A DNA stretch of 64,000 bases from positions 82,113,985 through 82,177,984 of the forward strand of contig NC_080067.1 in assembly GCF_949987535.1 (NCBI RefSeq), in the 5' to 3' direction. The position numbers were made by a program, and so were the translations under genes. The notes under the pieces were generated by a model. That model ran no database searches and was not told the origin of the DNA. It saw only the letters and a program-made list of their open reading frames with translations. Source of the DNA: Balaenoptera acutorostrata (lineage: Eukaryota; Chordata; Mammalia; Artiodactyla; Balaenopteridae). This document shows positions 11,528 to 23,279 of the stretch, one piece after another (positions within the stretch are counted from its first letter, which is position 1; every line of letters begins with the position of its first letter).

Positions 11528-12125
11528 AACAGTAGCTAATATTTAACACGTACAATGTGCCAGGCACTGTTCATATTTTTTCATGTATATTTTTTTTTTA
11601 AATGATCCATTCAAAGTACATGGATTTTAATATAACAGAGTGGGAAAGGTTCGTGATGTGGTTTTTTTTTTTTTTTTAATTAATTTATTTATTTATTCAT
11701 TTCTGGCTGTGTTGGGTCTTCGTTTCTGTGTGAGGGCTTTCTCTAGTTCTGGCAAGCGGGGGCCACTCTTCATCGCGGTGCGCGGGCCTCTCACTATCGC
11801 GGCCTCTCTTGTTGCGGAGCACAGGCTCCAGACGCGCAGGCTCAGTAATTGTGGCTCACGGGCCCAGTTGCTCCGCGGCATGTGGGATCTTCCCAGACCA
11901 GGGCTCGAACCCGCGTCCCCTGCATTGGCAGGCAGACTCTCAACCACTGCGCCACCAGGGAAGCCCTTTTTTCATGTATATTAACTTGTGTATTTCTCCC
12001 AACAGTTCTATGAAGTCAATACTGCTGGACTCCCATTTTACAGATGATGAAACTGAGGCACAGAAAGGTTAAGTAACTGGGCCATGGTCACCTGGCAGGT
12101 GAGTGGCAGAGCCTGGACATAAAGC
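11528..12125 (-). repeat. MIR element split by a SINE
   Basis: The left part (11528-11591: 'taatatttaacacgtacaatgtgccaggcactgtt') and right part (11967-12125: 'cccattttacagatgatgaaactgaggcacag...taagtaact') form one continuous reverse-orientation MIR once the inserted SINE and one copy of its 16-bp target duplication are removed. Confidence 0.85.
11592..11966 (-). mobile_element. CHR SINE (subfamily A) with extra 3' segment
   Basis: Long CHR-type SINE in reverse orientation. Its tRNA-derived head is at about 11940-11966 (GCGCCACCAGGGAAGCCC), and the body runs left through 'gcggcatgtgggatcttccc' and the 'gtgttgggtcttcgtttctg' block to a T-tract at 11662-11676. Exact 16-bp target duplications lie at 11576-11591 and 11967-11982. 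Between the T-tract and the left duplication are about 65 bases of non-SINE DNA ending in a second T-run, so the inserted unit is longer than the SINE. Diagnostic changes ('tttctgtgtgaggg', 'catcgcggtgcgcgggcctctc') are shared with the copy at 62306. Confidence 0.9.
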
Positions 12126-13659
12126 CAGAGGGTGTTCCAGAACCCGCACGCTCCGTGACTACACTAATTATATTGCTTTTACTGTTGCCCCAAGGCCACA
12201 GGGTGCTCTGTGCTGTGCCCCCAGCCTCACTCTCACCATCTGAAACCACCTCCAGCTGCAGCCACCCAGCCTGGCTTGTGAGCTGGTGACCAGTGAGCAC
12301 GACGTGATGGCACAGCCGCGCGAGGCCAGAAACAGTCAAGTGCCTGGGTTCAACCATCATGAAGAACCCACCCCCTCTTTCTCAAGCCAATCCCTCCATC
12401 ACACAGAGAAAGCAAGGGCCCAACAATGAAATCCTCTTTCCTTTGCTGTCACAGAGAAACATAAATTAGCCCATTCAAGTGGCCACAAAATGTCAAAGTC
12501 TCCACGTCCCTCTTCCCCATTTTTGTCATCCTGCTCAGTCCTAGCCAGAAGGATTTCCCTCTAGTGCCTGAGGCAGCTCCTTCTACCCCTGCAGTCTGGG
12601 TCCCCTTCCTGGAGACTGGAGGGGACCTTCAGCCCCTGGGGGCACTGACATCAATCCCTCCCTCAGAGGAAGAACATTCTCAGAACCAGACACAGTGGAG
12701 CCCCGTGGCATTCTTGCTTGGACCCTGGCAGAAGTGCAGTAGTTACCCTGGGAGGGGAAGACGTGCCGGGCAGGGGCCAGGGGTGGGGAGTATGAGCAAA
12801 GAAAAGAGAATCTGCTTGGACGCTGCCTTGCCAGGAGTCTGACCACCCCCTCACCCTGCAGAGCCCTGAGCCGTGGCTCCGCCCTCCTGAGGGGTAGTTC
12901 CCCCGGGAGCTCGGGCTGCTGCTCAGGGTACCCAGTGGTTTCTTGAGCCCCGTGAGGCCCTGTGTTAACTTCCAAGCCCTCAGGGGCCCTGGGACAAGCA
13001 GTGTGATTTCTATCCCACAAGCCCCCCCCAAACCTTACCCTCCCCCATCCTTTGGGTTCCCTAGGCCTTGATCGCTGCTTCCATCTCCCACACAAAGCGC
13101 CCAAGTCCCTTTCCTGCTGCAGCAAGACCTGTCTTCTCCAGGAGAAGCAAACCAGTCCCAGCCCTCTCTGAGAATCAGGATAAAGGAGTGAGGACACGGT
13201 GGAGTCACAGAACCGCACCCCTTACCAACCCCCCAGAAGGCTCGGCCTGCCCCACTGGAAGCCCTGTCGTCTGAGTGGCCCAGGAGTCTCCTGATCGCTG
13301 GCGTTATGGCCAGACAAGACTGCCCAGTGAGTCTCCCGTCTCCCCCTCAGGACAGGCGTCCAGGTTTGCTGCTGGCGGGGAAAGCAGCAAGACCTTTCCC
13401 CCAAAGCAGGAACCCGGCCTCTCCACCTGGGGGCTCCGTCGGCCTGCAGCACTCCCCCGACAGTGACCACAGGCCCTGCTCACCCTTGAAGCCAGGCTGT
13501 TCCTGGTGGGCTGAGCATACACCACAGGGGCCGGCAAGTCTGAGACCAGGTTCCCTGGGTCCGCTGACCGCCACCCGGTGAGGGGAGGTAGCTTACCCTT
13601 CCTTGACGTGGATCTGAAGGACTCTAGGGGGCAGGGGAGATGGGGGAGATCACTCACGG
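12126..13659. other. Intergenic DNA, GC-rich, no recognised features
   Basis: GC-rich unique sequence with overlapping open frames on both strands, the longest 211 codons on the minus strand (12583-13218). That frame has proline/arginine/glycine-rich random composition, no recognised domain and no splice or promoter context, so no gene is called. Confidence 0.5.
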
Positions 13660-14085
13660 TGACCCAGGTTCTCCAGAGGAGAGCTTGTTACAGCACAAGG
13701 ACGGCAGGGCCGTCCTCCCTCTGGAGGCTCTAGGGGACAATCCTCACTTGTCTCTTGCAGCTTCTGCAGGCTCTAATTTCCTTGGGTTTATGGCCACATA
13801 GCTCCAGTCTCTGCCTTTGTCTTCACCTGGCCTTCTCCCCCGAGTCTCTGTCTCAAATCTCCCTCTCCTTTCCTTTCTCTCACAGGGACACCAGTCATTG
13901 GATTTCATCTCAAATGATGCCAAATGATCTCATCTCCAGGCAAGATCATCATCTCATTTTGTCCTTAAAATATCTTAATCCTTAATTATATTTGCAGACT
14001 TTGTTTCCAAAGAAGGCCGCATTCACAGGGACCAGGGGTTAATAGTTGGACATATCTTTCTGGGGGACACCATTCAACCCACTGA
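13660..14085 (-). repeat. MLT1-type LTR (MaLR), reverse orientation
   Basis: Recognisable MLT1 blocks in reverse: 'tctggaggctctaggggacaat', 'ggccacatagctccagtctctgcct', 'gacaccagtcattggattt', 'tttccaaagaaggccgcattcacaggg', and a 3' block 'ggacatatctttctgggggac' then 'accattcaaccca'. An ancient solitary LTR with no internal genes seen. Confidence 0.75.
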
Positions 14086-14232
14086 ACTCAGTTGCCTCCT
14101 CTGTAAAGTGGGACAACAGTAGACCTGCCCCACGATGCTGTGAGGGTCACGTGGGTTAATGCAGGCACAGCACTTAGAGCAGTGCCCGGCACATCGTAAG
14201 TGCTCAATCAATGCTAGCTGCTATTATCATTC
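14086..14232 (+). repeat. MIR element
   Basis: Forward MIR from 'cagttgcctcctctgtaaagtggga' through 'cagtgcccggcacatcgtaagtgctcaat'. The 3' half is well preserved. Confidence 0.8.
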
Positions 14233-16059
14233 CCCATCCTTCCAGACGCCACTCGGTGAAACTTGCCCTGAGCATGTCCAGCCCCTCTCCTCTCACCAAA
14301 CAAGAGCCGCTGCTGTTCCATGGCCTCCGCAGACCCCTCCAGCCTTATCCCAGGGCCTTGTACCAAGAAGGATGGAGACTGGTTTCCTCAGCCAGCCATT
14401 GGCTCCTTTGAAAAAACTAGATTAAAGAAAACTAGATCTTATTCATCTTTTTAAAAAAATATAACCTTTTTCGAGTCATACGAAAAGATCTTGGTTGCGA
14501 GCAATAATATAGGTATGGTGATCATAGAGCCAACATATCTCATCATCGTAAGCCCAAATGTTTCCGTTTTCTCCTGATAATTTAACTGGTGCCCTTCACC
14601 TTTGTATCTCCAGCATCCGGTACAGAGTTGCCCTGTAGGGGTGGGGCACAGATATTTGTTGATAAATTGAAGGAAGAAGGCAGCCTGAAGGTCAGAACAG
14701 AAATAAAGGAGCAGCTGAATATATGGCCGAGGACCCCTTGCTTGGGGGGACACTGGCGGGTCCTTGGGTGATGGGAGCATGGAAAGAAAGTCCCAGGCCA
14801 GGGGGACAACTGAGGCACAACTGATGAGTGTCAGCGATCGCATGTGCTGGAACAGTACCCGGCGTCAAGGTGAACTCTCAGCCCGGAGCCGTGACACATC
14901 CTCGGAAAGGTAACCGGACAAAAAGAGACCTGCCATAACCACCCGCCTGGCTGTGTAAAAGCATATCCGTTACCGTTGTTTTCATGGCCTGTTTACTATT
15001 TACGACTAATTACTACGTAGCATAATAGCAGTATGTATATAATTAGGTGGCAGATTAATTTTCTTATTAGCTTCACTTAATTATACTGCTGAACTCTGTT
15101 TCCTAAGTCTCCACTACCCCCCAAACAAAAACAAAACAAAACAAAACAGAAATTTGCGGGCCCATTGCTCACGTCTGAGGCTTTTGCAGTTGGAGGAGGT
15201 AGGTGGGCACAGCCCCGCCTCCACAGTGGAAGTGGGTCCCTGGCCAGAGTCGCCCTTGTGGCTGCTGCTAAGAGCTGTCTTGTACTGAGCCCTGCCGTCC
15301 TCGGCTGAGGGGCTCCTAGGCTCTCAAGTAGCACAGCAACCCTGCTGACGCCCATTTAACATGCACGCTGCATGGGGCTCTGAAAGCCTCAGATGGGGTC
15401 AGTCCCCTCCACTTGCCTGGGCCAGGGGAGGCGTCGTCTGGCTCCAGAGCTGGGGGATGGCTGGGGTGACCTCAGAGCCTCTGCTGGGTGCCTGAGTTCA
15501 CTCCAAGGAGATCCATCGTGCTCCCAAGGGGAGCCATCCCACTCCCTCCACTCCCGGCTCGGGCCAGTGGCTTGGTCACTAGCCCACCTGTTCCTCCTCC
15601 CCTCCCCCACACCCCCTTCCTCAGTTCTCTTGCTCCTTCTCTGTCTCTCCTGTCCCTGGTTTCTACAGTGACAAGCACCATAGAAATGCTGATGGCTCCT
15701 CAGTTCCGGCCAGAAAGCCAAGCTGGGAGGAGGCAGGAAGCCACAGAGAGAAAAGCTACGCAAGATGTGCAGCAAAGCTGTGATGCTGACACTTCCAGAA
15801 GAGAGAAGAGCCCTGAGGGACCCTTGCAAGACCTCCATGGGTTCCTGCCACCCTCTGGGTCCATTCTCAGCGAGAAGCTTTTCTCTCATCCAGCTTCATT
15901 CTGTGTTCTCACATCGTACGACAGTTCTCTCCTTGGTGGGGTTAAACCATGGCCGGCCAGCCTCCTTTGAGGAAAAGCCCCTTTGCAGCCCTGGACTCTT
16001 GATCCCCTCTGTGGCCCACCACACCGAGCCCTTCTCAAGACCACACACCCCAGGTCCCT
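14233..16059. other. Intergenic DNA with a TAAT-rich patch
   Basis: Unique sequence. A strikingly AT-rich, TAAT-dense block at about 14955-15090 stands out from the GC-richer flanks and is reported as a candidate regulatory element. An A/C-rich (AAAAC)n run lies near 15124-15148. No gene is supported. Confidence 0.5.
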
Positions 16060-16322
16060 TCCATGGCAACACGAGTAGTTTACACTCACTGGGCACTGTG
16101 GCCAGTGTCTGCACTGACACCTCCAGACCCGGTCTCACTTGCTCTTCTGGGGGCCCCACGAAGTAGCTGCTGCCATTACCATCACTGATCCACAGACGAA
16201 GAGAATGAGGCTCTGACAGGCTGGGAACTTACCCAAGATGCACAGCTGGTAAGTTCAGAGCCAGGATTTGAAACCAGGTTTGTCCCGCTCTAGAGCCCAC
16301 GTTCTTAGCTGCTGCATTGCAG
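16060..16322 (-). repeat. MIR element
   Basis: Reverse MIR: 'gaatgaggctctgacaggctgggaacttacccaagatgcacagctggtaagttcagagccaggatttgaa' order is visible at about 16205-16275, with weaker match on either side. Confidence 0.65.
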
Positions 16323-17312
16323 CTCCTCCTCGCCTGTCATCATTCAGCACATATTGGGGAGCATCTCTTCCAGGCCAGAGCATGTGCTGAGCACTGAGGG
16401 TGGCCCCACGAACAAGGCAGAGACAGATGAGGCCTGTGGAGCCGACACCCAGGCCCACGCACCACGTGTGAGAGGCCTGTCGCGGTGGGAATCGGTAGCA
16501 CTGACCCTGTTCTCAGCCGAAGAGGCCTGTGACTGAGGACGAGCAGCATGTCACAGAAGCAGGCTTCAGGCAGCTGCTGGCGCTGGGCCGCAAAGCCTTC
16601 TCGGGGCGTCTCCCATACCCTAGGCTTGAACATCAGTGGGCCTTCCCCCTGCGGGGCTGGCCTTCCTGGGGGGCAATCTTCCCCCAACATCCTTCCCTTC
16701 GGCTCCCTCGACCAGACAGACATTGTTCCAGTTGGAAAATGGGCCTGCAAAGCTGACCAACTCCCCCACCTGCTGCCCTCCCACCTGAGGGGAACCTCGC
16801 CGGTCAGCAGGGCTGGGGGCTAGTGGAAGGCAGACAGAAATACTGGGGGCTGAGGGACTGAAGCCTGGCCAGGCAGCCTGCCCTCCCTCTCGGCAGAACA
16901 GCTGAGGGGCCTGAGGTGGAGGGAAGGGGTGCCACCTCCCCCTGAGAGCTGCCTCGTGCCAGCATCACACCAGGCAGGGATCTGCCCGTCTCTCTGACAG
17001 GTGGGTGTCCAGTGAGGCTCTGACGGGAGGTTACCCCTGAGCCGGCAGCACCTCTCAGGTGTGGTCTGGGGAGGCTTCCACCTCATCAACACTGATTCAG
17101 GACTTGGGGGGCGGGGCCCGGGGATGTGGTTTTCACAAGCGCCCAGCTGATTCTGATGCACACTCAGGTTTGAGAAGCATGCACCAGAGGACGGGTGGGG
17201 AAGCTAATGCAGACAGTGAGACCACCCAGGGCGCAAATTCATTAATGTAGAAATTGGAACCGTGTCTGTGCATCAGAGGGAAAGGCTGGAAGACCCTCCC
17301 TGTGGCTCCTCC
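16323..17312. other. Intergenic DNA without recognised features
   Basis: GC-rich unique sequence with chance open frames. No exon or repeat family recognised. Confidence 0.5.
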
Positions 17313-17628
17313 GCGGGATGGGGTCCTCTTCCCTCTCCACCTGGTTAATTCTCACCTCTCTCTCAAACATCACTCCTCAAAGAAGCCCCACCCCAGTAAC
17401 CCCTGGGTCCCAGCTCCTGCGGTCGTTCTTGTGGTTCTGTATTTCTTTCTTGGAGCCCTAGTATGGGTGGCACTAAATGACTGCCATTTGTAGGTCAAGT
17501 TCTGTGCCGCCCTCTAGAACGTAGGCTCCGAGAGGGCAGGGATTTTCGCCTTGTTCACGGCTGCATCCCCAGAACTCGCACTGGGTTTGGCACGTAGTAA
17601 GCACTCCTGGATGTTTGTTGAATGTGTG
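17313..17628 (+). repeat. L2 LINE 3' end
   Basis: Ends with the diagnostic L2 tail: 'gaacgtaggctccgagagggcaggga', 'ttcacggctgcatcccc', 'ggcacgtagtaagcactc', 'tgtttgttgaatg'. Confidence 0.8.
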
Positions 17629-18358
17629 ACTCAGGTTGCAAAGCTGGGAGGCGTTAAGTTCAGGTAGAAGGAAAGAAATGTAGAAGAGAGGCTGTGCCTT
17701 CTGGTCTGCAGGGCCTTTCCCCATCCAGGAATTGCTCAGCCCATGTAGGAATTTCACAGGGCGGTGGAATCCTCCCACCATGGAATCAGCTCACCTACCT
17801 CCTTGCATCTAAGCCCTTCTGCTGTTCTTCTCAAAGATCCCTGCAAATGAAAGTTCCTCAGCTCTCCTTCCATGTTACTCCTTCCATGCTCTTTGCTATT
17901 AGGGAAGTTCTCCTTTGAGTCTGACTCCTGTGTTTCCTGTCCCATTTTTACCGCCCTTTCCCTCCTCTTGAACACAGACTCTAACATTACCAGAAATAGA
18001 CAGGACCTTAGAGATGACCAAAGAAGGTAGCTTTCAAGTCTTTTTTTTTTTCTAAGCAGGAAAAGCTCTTTTCCAAAAAAATGAGAACCTGAATCCTAAA
18101 ATGTGAGGCTGACAAAAGGGGAGCAGCTCTGATTTTTTAGCGGGTGGAACCCCTCCCAGGGCACCCCCAGGAGCTCCAAGGTACCCAACTTGAAAACCAG
18201 TGATAGATCTAAGCCTGACACTTTGTGGATGAGAAAATCCAGAGATGGGAAGTGATCTGCCTCAGACAGGATCACAATCCAAGTCTTTCCTGCCTGAAGT
18301 TCACAGCCAGCGTTGTTGGACCTCAGTGAAAAAGGCAACATTTGGGTTGCTCTGCAGT
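17629..18358. other. Intergenic DNA without recognised features
   Basis: Ordinary unique sequence. The part around 18000-18300 may include a worn MIR-like segment but is too diverged to call. Confidence 0.45.
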
Positions 18359-18723
18359 TGTACTTTTTTTTTTTAATAAATTTATTTATTTTATTTATTT
18401 GCTTTTGGCTGCGTTGGGTCTTTGTTGCTCCGCGCGGGCTTTCTCTAGTTGTGGCGAGTGGGGGCTACTGTTCATTGTGGTGCGCGGGCTTCTCATTGTG
18501 GTGGCTCCTCTTGTTGCGGAGTGTGGGCTTCAGTAGCTGTGGCACATGGGCTCAGTAGTTGTGGCTCACAGGCTCTAGAGCACAGGCTCAGTAGTTGTGG
18601 CGCATGGGCTTAATTGCTCCGCGGCATGTGGGATCTTCCCAGACCGGGGCTCAAACCCGTGTCCCCTGCATTGGCAGGTGGATTCTTAACCACTGCGCCA
18701 CCAGGGAAGTTCCTGTACTTTTT
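18359..18723 (-). mobile_element. CHR SINE (subfamily B), full length
   Basis: Reverse orientation. T-tract and A/T tail at the left, tRNA-like head GCGCCACCAGGGAAG at about 18695-18709. The target duplication TGTACTTTTT flanks it at 18359-18368 and 18714-18723. The internal 'cagtagttgtggc' repeats are typical of the longer CHR form. Confidence 0.9.
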
Positions 18724-19409
18724 AAAAAGTATGTTCTGGTATCATTTTGGGGACTATGTGTTTTGTGTTTTCTTTATGGTATCTGGTACTTCACTATGCT
18801 AAAAAACTCAATAAGAAATTGGGAAAGTTATACAAACATGTTTCCCAAATCTCCAAATCTTTGAGCAAAGATGGTCATCACATTTTCTCAAACATTTCCA
18901 CACAGGGCTGCAGAGTAAGGCCCATCTTTTTTTGTGTTATTTACTTATTTATTTCTTTTGGAGTACATTTTGTACACAAACCATGGAATCGCAAAAAAGA
19001 TCAATTGGAATGAGAAATTGTGGCATCCTTGGTGCTGGGAACTCATTAAGCCTTTCAGCCCCAGGGACTTGGGGATTTTCATGGAATCAATTTCCTTCTT
19101 GGGATTGTTAACATAATCCCATAATTGGAGGATTGAGGGACCTATTAGCTGCAAGCACAGTGCTCTAAGGGAGCACATCCTCAAGGACCAGAAGGAAGGT
19201 CTAGGTGTCTTCATGGATTTCCCATGAACCACAGGCTCTCTGCCCACACCCTCATCCCGCCCTCCACCTTCAGCCGGCTCCCAGACCCCAGCGCAGGGGA
19301 ATGTGAGGTGTCTCAGGAGAGTGGGGCCAACAGGGGCTGGACTGCCACAGTACTCACTGGTCACTCATCCTCCACGTGCCACCCTTAGAACATTAGTCAT
19401 GATCATCAT
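18724..19409. other. Intergenic DNA without recognised features
   Basis: AT-rich to 19150 and then mixed. No repeat family or gene recognised. Confidence 0.45.
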
Positions 19410-19762
19410 GCTTCAGGTGCCATTTAGGAAGCTTCTAGTACGTTCCAGACACTGTGCTAAATCACCTAATCCCGACGACAAGGACTGACAATATTGTTAT
19501 CTCCATTTTGCAAACAAGAACACTGATTTTTAAGAGGAGCTTGAGCTGAGCCGAATTTTCTTTCATTTAATATTTGCACACATTATTTCCTCTAATACTA
19601 ATATTATCTCTTTTTGAATGTTCACTAGGTTCTAAGAGCTTCACATGTATAAACTCGCTTAATCATCATGACAACCCTATGAAATTGGGTATTATTATCA
19701 TCCTCATTTTATATATGAGAAAACTGAGGCACAGAATGGTTAAGCTCCTCGGCTCCCAGCCT
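19410..19762 (-). repeat. Two adjacent MIR fragments
   Basis: First: 'cattccagacactgtgctaaatcacctaatcc...ctccattttgcaaacaagaacactga' type order (about 19430-19530). Second: 'ttcacatgtataaactcgcttaatcatcatgacaaccctatgaaattggg...gagaaaactgaggcacagaatggttaag' order (about 19620-19745). Both are in reverse orientation. Confidence 0.75.
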
Positions 19763-19834
19763 CATCATTAGTTCTAGGCAGTCTCAGTTCACTTCAGGCA
19801 TTGATGTGTTCCTTCCACGACTCAGGGGAAACAG

Positions 19835-20567
19835 TACCAAGAGTGGTTAAGAGTGGGGACTTTGGAGTCAGACACACCTGGTTCCCAATTCCAGCTCTCT
19901 CTGCATGAGTGCAGGCAAATGGATTAGCCAACTATTGCTACATAACAGATCCCCCCAGCGTTTGGCTGCTTAAAACCACAAACATTTACTATCTCATGGT
20001 TCTGTGGGTCAGGGACGTGAGAGCAGCTTCCTGCATGCTTCTGGTTTGGGGTCTCTCATGAGGCTGCGGTCAAGACGTCATCTGAGGCTGCGGTCATCTT
20101 CAGGCTCACCTGGGGGAGGAGCAGCTTCCAAATGTACTCGCAGGGACCTCTCCACTAGACTGCCTCGCCACCAGGCAGCTGGCTTCCCCCAGGGCGAGTG
20201 ATCCCAGAAAATGAGAGTGTGCCCAAGATGGAAGCCACGGCCTTTTTATAACTCAGTCTCAGAAGCAACATTCATTACTTCTACCCTATTCTAGGCATTA
20301 GAAGTGAGGCAGTAAGTCCAGCCTGCGCTCAAACTGTGGGAGGTTACACGAGGATGGTGGACGTGAAGAGGAGGGGAAGACGGGGCCAGCTTAGAGGGCC
20401 TGCCATGCAAGTCACTCAGCTTCTGAGCCTGGGTTCCCTCATCTATAAAATGGAAATCAGAGTACCTATCTCAAAGGGTTCTTTTAAGTCCTCAATGAGA
20501 TAACGCCTATAAAGAGATAGAAACAGTGCCAGCAAACAGTGAGTGCTCGACAAATGTTAGGTGCTGT
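19835..20567 (+). repeat. MIR element split by an LTR-like insertion
   Basis: The left half 19835-19922 ('agtggttaagagtggggactttggagtcagac...ctggttcccaattcc') and right half 20403-20567 ('caagtcactcagcttctgagcctgg...tcatctataaaatgg...gtgagtgctcgacaaatg') are consecutive parts of one forward MIR separated by about 480 bases of other repeat. Confidence 0.75.
19923..20402. mobile_element. Ancient LTR-like element inside a MIR, family not assigned
   Basis: Repeat-type blocks such as 'actattgctacataacag', 'tatctcatggttctgtgggtcaggg', 'ggggtctctcatgaggctgcggtcaag', 'ggcagctggcttcccccagggcgagtgatcc' and 'gcctttttataactcagtctc' recur in mammalian genomes as an old solitary LTR-like repeat. I cannot name the family safely. 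Its edges are fixed by the MIR it interrupts. Confidence 0.5.
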
Positions 20568-20574
20568 CAACCAC

Positions 20575-20670
20575 CAAGGCTGTTAGCTACTTGCGGGCAG
20601 GGACACTGCATCTTTTTCGATTACATCTGACCCTACAGTTCCGTGCCTAGCTCAGCACCCAGCACTTCCT
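20575..20670 (+). repeat. L2 LINE tail fragment
   Basis: 'gttagctacttgcgggcagggacactgcatc...tagctcagcacccagca' follows the L2 3'-end order (unit change near 'gggcaggga' and 'cctagcacagtgcc'). Confidence 0.5.
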
Positions 20671-21247
20671 TTCACCGCACAGACACCAGGCACTGACATC
20701 ACCAGTGCGGGAGGGGGGAAGGAGGAGGAGCACGCCCTTCAGGCCACTCCCAAGGCCTGTGGGAGGGGCCTCCCCAGGGCATCAGGAACTTCCTCTAAGA
20801 ACCAGTCAGGGAGTGAGGGTTGAGAGTATCCAGGGCCTCCCAGACATGGTCACAGGGGGCTAGTCATGGGTGCAAATCTGCCAGCCCTGCTCCTGTAGGC
20901 CCTGGCTTGGCAGAGCTCCCAAACACTGCCCAGACACTCCCAGGAGAGGCTGGCACAAGGGCAAGGACAAGTTCTGGAATGCTAGACCACCCTCCTGTGG
21001 TGACAGTAACTGTTGGTGGCTCCCTGGGGTTTGTCATCAAGGAACAGCATGTTGCCCTCTAGGGTGCTTGGCGATGGTGGCAGCTGCTGGCATTTCCTGC
21101 AGAGGGGAAATGGGGCAGAGGGGAGGGGACAGGGAGAGAGCCAAATCTTTGGCAAAGAACCACATACCCAGCCAGGCTGCAGACCAGGAAAAGAGACCAA
21201 GCATACTGGAGAAGCAATGGGCTTCTGAATGGGAAAGGCACAAGCTG
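20671..21247. other. Intergenic DNA without recognised features
   Basis: Unique sequence. Open frames up to about 126 codons have no recognisable protein content. Confidence 0.45.
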
Positions 21248-21430
21248 TAGGGTTGTGGGTTTGACTCATGGCTCAACCGCTGTCCACTGGATGGCTTTGA
21301 ACAAGCTGTGCAATTACTCTTCATTTCTGGTGCCTCGTCCCCAAAATGACCTTTCACCTCGTCCGGAGATAGTGAGAATCAGCAGTGTGACGTGCAGCGC
21401 CTGGCTCATGGTAGGTGTTCCCTAAATGGA
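21248..21430 (+). repeat. MIR element
   Basis: Forward MIR order: 'gtgggtttgactcatggctcaaccgctgtccactggatggc', a central segment, then 'gcctggctcatggtaggtgttccctaaatgg'. Diverged. Confidence 0.6.
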
Positions 21431-21489
21431 ACCATCACTGTTATCAGGGTGGGGGGTGGGAAGGTGCTTAGGGAAAGATTGAAAACTAA

Positions 21490-22265
21490 GTTGTCTGTTT
21501 CATTTTGTAAATTGAATTGACGTATATATATACATTAAAAGGTGCATGTATCATGTGTACAGCAAGACAGAAATTCCCAGTGTGTAACCACACGTGTGTA
21601 ACCAGCATCCCGGTCAAGAAAAAAACCATGACCAACACCCCAGAAACCTGCTTCGCGTTCCCTACCAGTTCCTATCTACCTGCAAGGAGACCCACTATGC
21701 TAACTCCAAAGACCCTGCTTCTGCACTTTGTTTAATTGGAAACACATGGAATGCGCTCTTTTGTGTCTCTTTTTTGGCTTAATATCCACTGATGCAGCTG
21801 CACGCGATTGTGGTTTATTGGTTCTCATTGCTCTGTAGCGTTTCATTATGTGAATATACTCCAGCTTATTTCTTAATTCTCCTGTCGATGGACATTTGGG
21901 CTGTCTTCAGTTTCGGGCTCTTAAGAATAGTGGTGCCATGAACATTCTCATGCCTGTTTTTATTTGATGGAATTAGGGTGGAATTAGTGGGTCAGAAGTC
22001 ATCCGTACTTACAGCTTTAGTAGGTACCGCCACACAAGTTTCCAAAGTGCTTGTACCAGCACGCGCTCCCACCAGCAGTGAACGGGAGCTCTCCTCGCTC
22101 TGCATACTTGCGCTCACTTGGTGTTGTCACTCTTTTTCTTTTTAGTCATGCTAGTGGGTGTGCAGTAGTGATTTTAATCGTGATTTTAATTCACATCCTC
22201 TTGGTGACTCATGAGGAAGAGCACCTCTTCCTATGTTTATTAGATATTGGGTACGTATCTAAGTA
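21490..22265 (-). mobile_element. Ancient L1 fragment (ORF2 end and 3' UTR)
   Basis: Reverse-orientation L1M-type sequence. Landmarks: 'cattatgtgaatatactcc', 'ctgtcgatggacatttgggctg', 'aagtttccaaagtgcttgtaccagc', 'catgctagtgggtgtgcagtag'. Coding frame is destroyed by substitutions and indels. Confidence 0.8.
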
Positions 22266-23279
22266 GTTTAATTTCTGTCCTTGATGGGGACGCTCTAGAG
22301 CACTGATCCCACCCCCACCCCGTGCCCACTGGAAATTTTGGATTTCACACCTGAGTAAAATGTGGGAGTTGAGCAACAGAACTGCAGACTGGCTCAAGCA
22401 GCTCCATCCTTTGTGCAGCAGGCCTTAACAGCTCTAGGCGCACACATGACCCGCCCTCTGCCAGGCAGATGCTCTGGCCTGAGACTGAGAAGGCAGTGCG
22501 TGGCCAACCGTGTGCTTTTGCGCTGCTGCAGTTTCTCCTGACTAGCGGGGAGACAAAAACATTTGGTTCTCCTGGGGTGGCGGTAGCAGAGATTCCAGGC
22601 CCAGGCTCTAGTTTGGTGTGTCAAGGGGCAAACATGTGGCATCCCTTTTGCTGATGTGAATCGTGTGGATCACTGCCGGGGGTGATGTGGTCCTGGAGCC
22701 GGCAGATGGCTCCCTGATTCCCCAGATTCCTGATCATGGCGGAGATGGCAGGGCTCCTGGCAGGCCGATTCTTCCGGGAGTTTCTCTGAGAAGCCCAGCC
22801 TACCTCTGCTCCACCAGCCCTTCCAATGATCTTGTAAAGTCCTAAATCCCTGTATTAAATTATTTCCTGCTTAAAATAGCTAGAGTGACTGCTATACCTG
22901 CAATTAAACCCCAGCTTATATATTGCGGTACACTGATATCACCGTTTCATGGAAGAAAACATACTTTAAGACCAGAAAATAGGAAGAACATAATCCTAAA
23001 ATAAAAGGACAGTTTTCTTAAATTTCATTAAATCAATCCCATGAAAAGCCCATTTTCCTTTTTGCATTTTGCCAATGGAAATTTCAGCACTAGTGGGCTC
23101 TAAAGGAAGAAGTGAGTTTAGAAGAGGAATTAGAAGGGAAAACATAAAGAGTGGCCCCTGAAAGGGGCACAAGGAAGCTGAGAACTGTTGGGCTGCTGTT
23201 TATTGAATACTTAACCATAGTGCCAGGAGTAATGTGACCCTGGTACCAGCAGTATCCTGAACTCATTTAAAATGCCACG
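22266..23279. other. Intergenic DNA, part repeat-like
   Basis: The stretch 22560-22920 resembles a worn LTR-type repeat ('tattaaattatttcctgcttaaaatagctagagtg'), but no family is assigned. The rest is AT-rich unique DNA. No gene. Confidence 0.4.

Noticed and set aside
11693..11947. Open frames crossing SINE copies (also at 18313, 23272, 46328, 62486)
   Set aside because: The similar predicted peptides at the five sites are translations of the same CHR SINE in different copies.
12583..13218. 211-codon minus-strand open frame
   Set aside because: GC-rich DNA gives long chance frames. Overlapping frames exist on both strands, composition is random, and no domain, promoter or splice context is visible.
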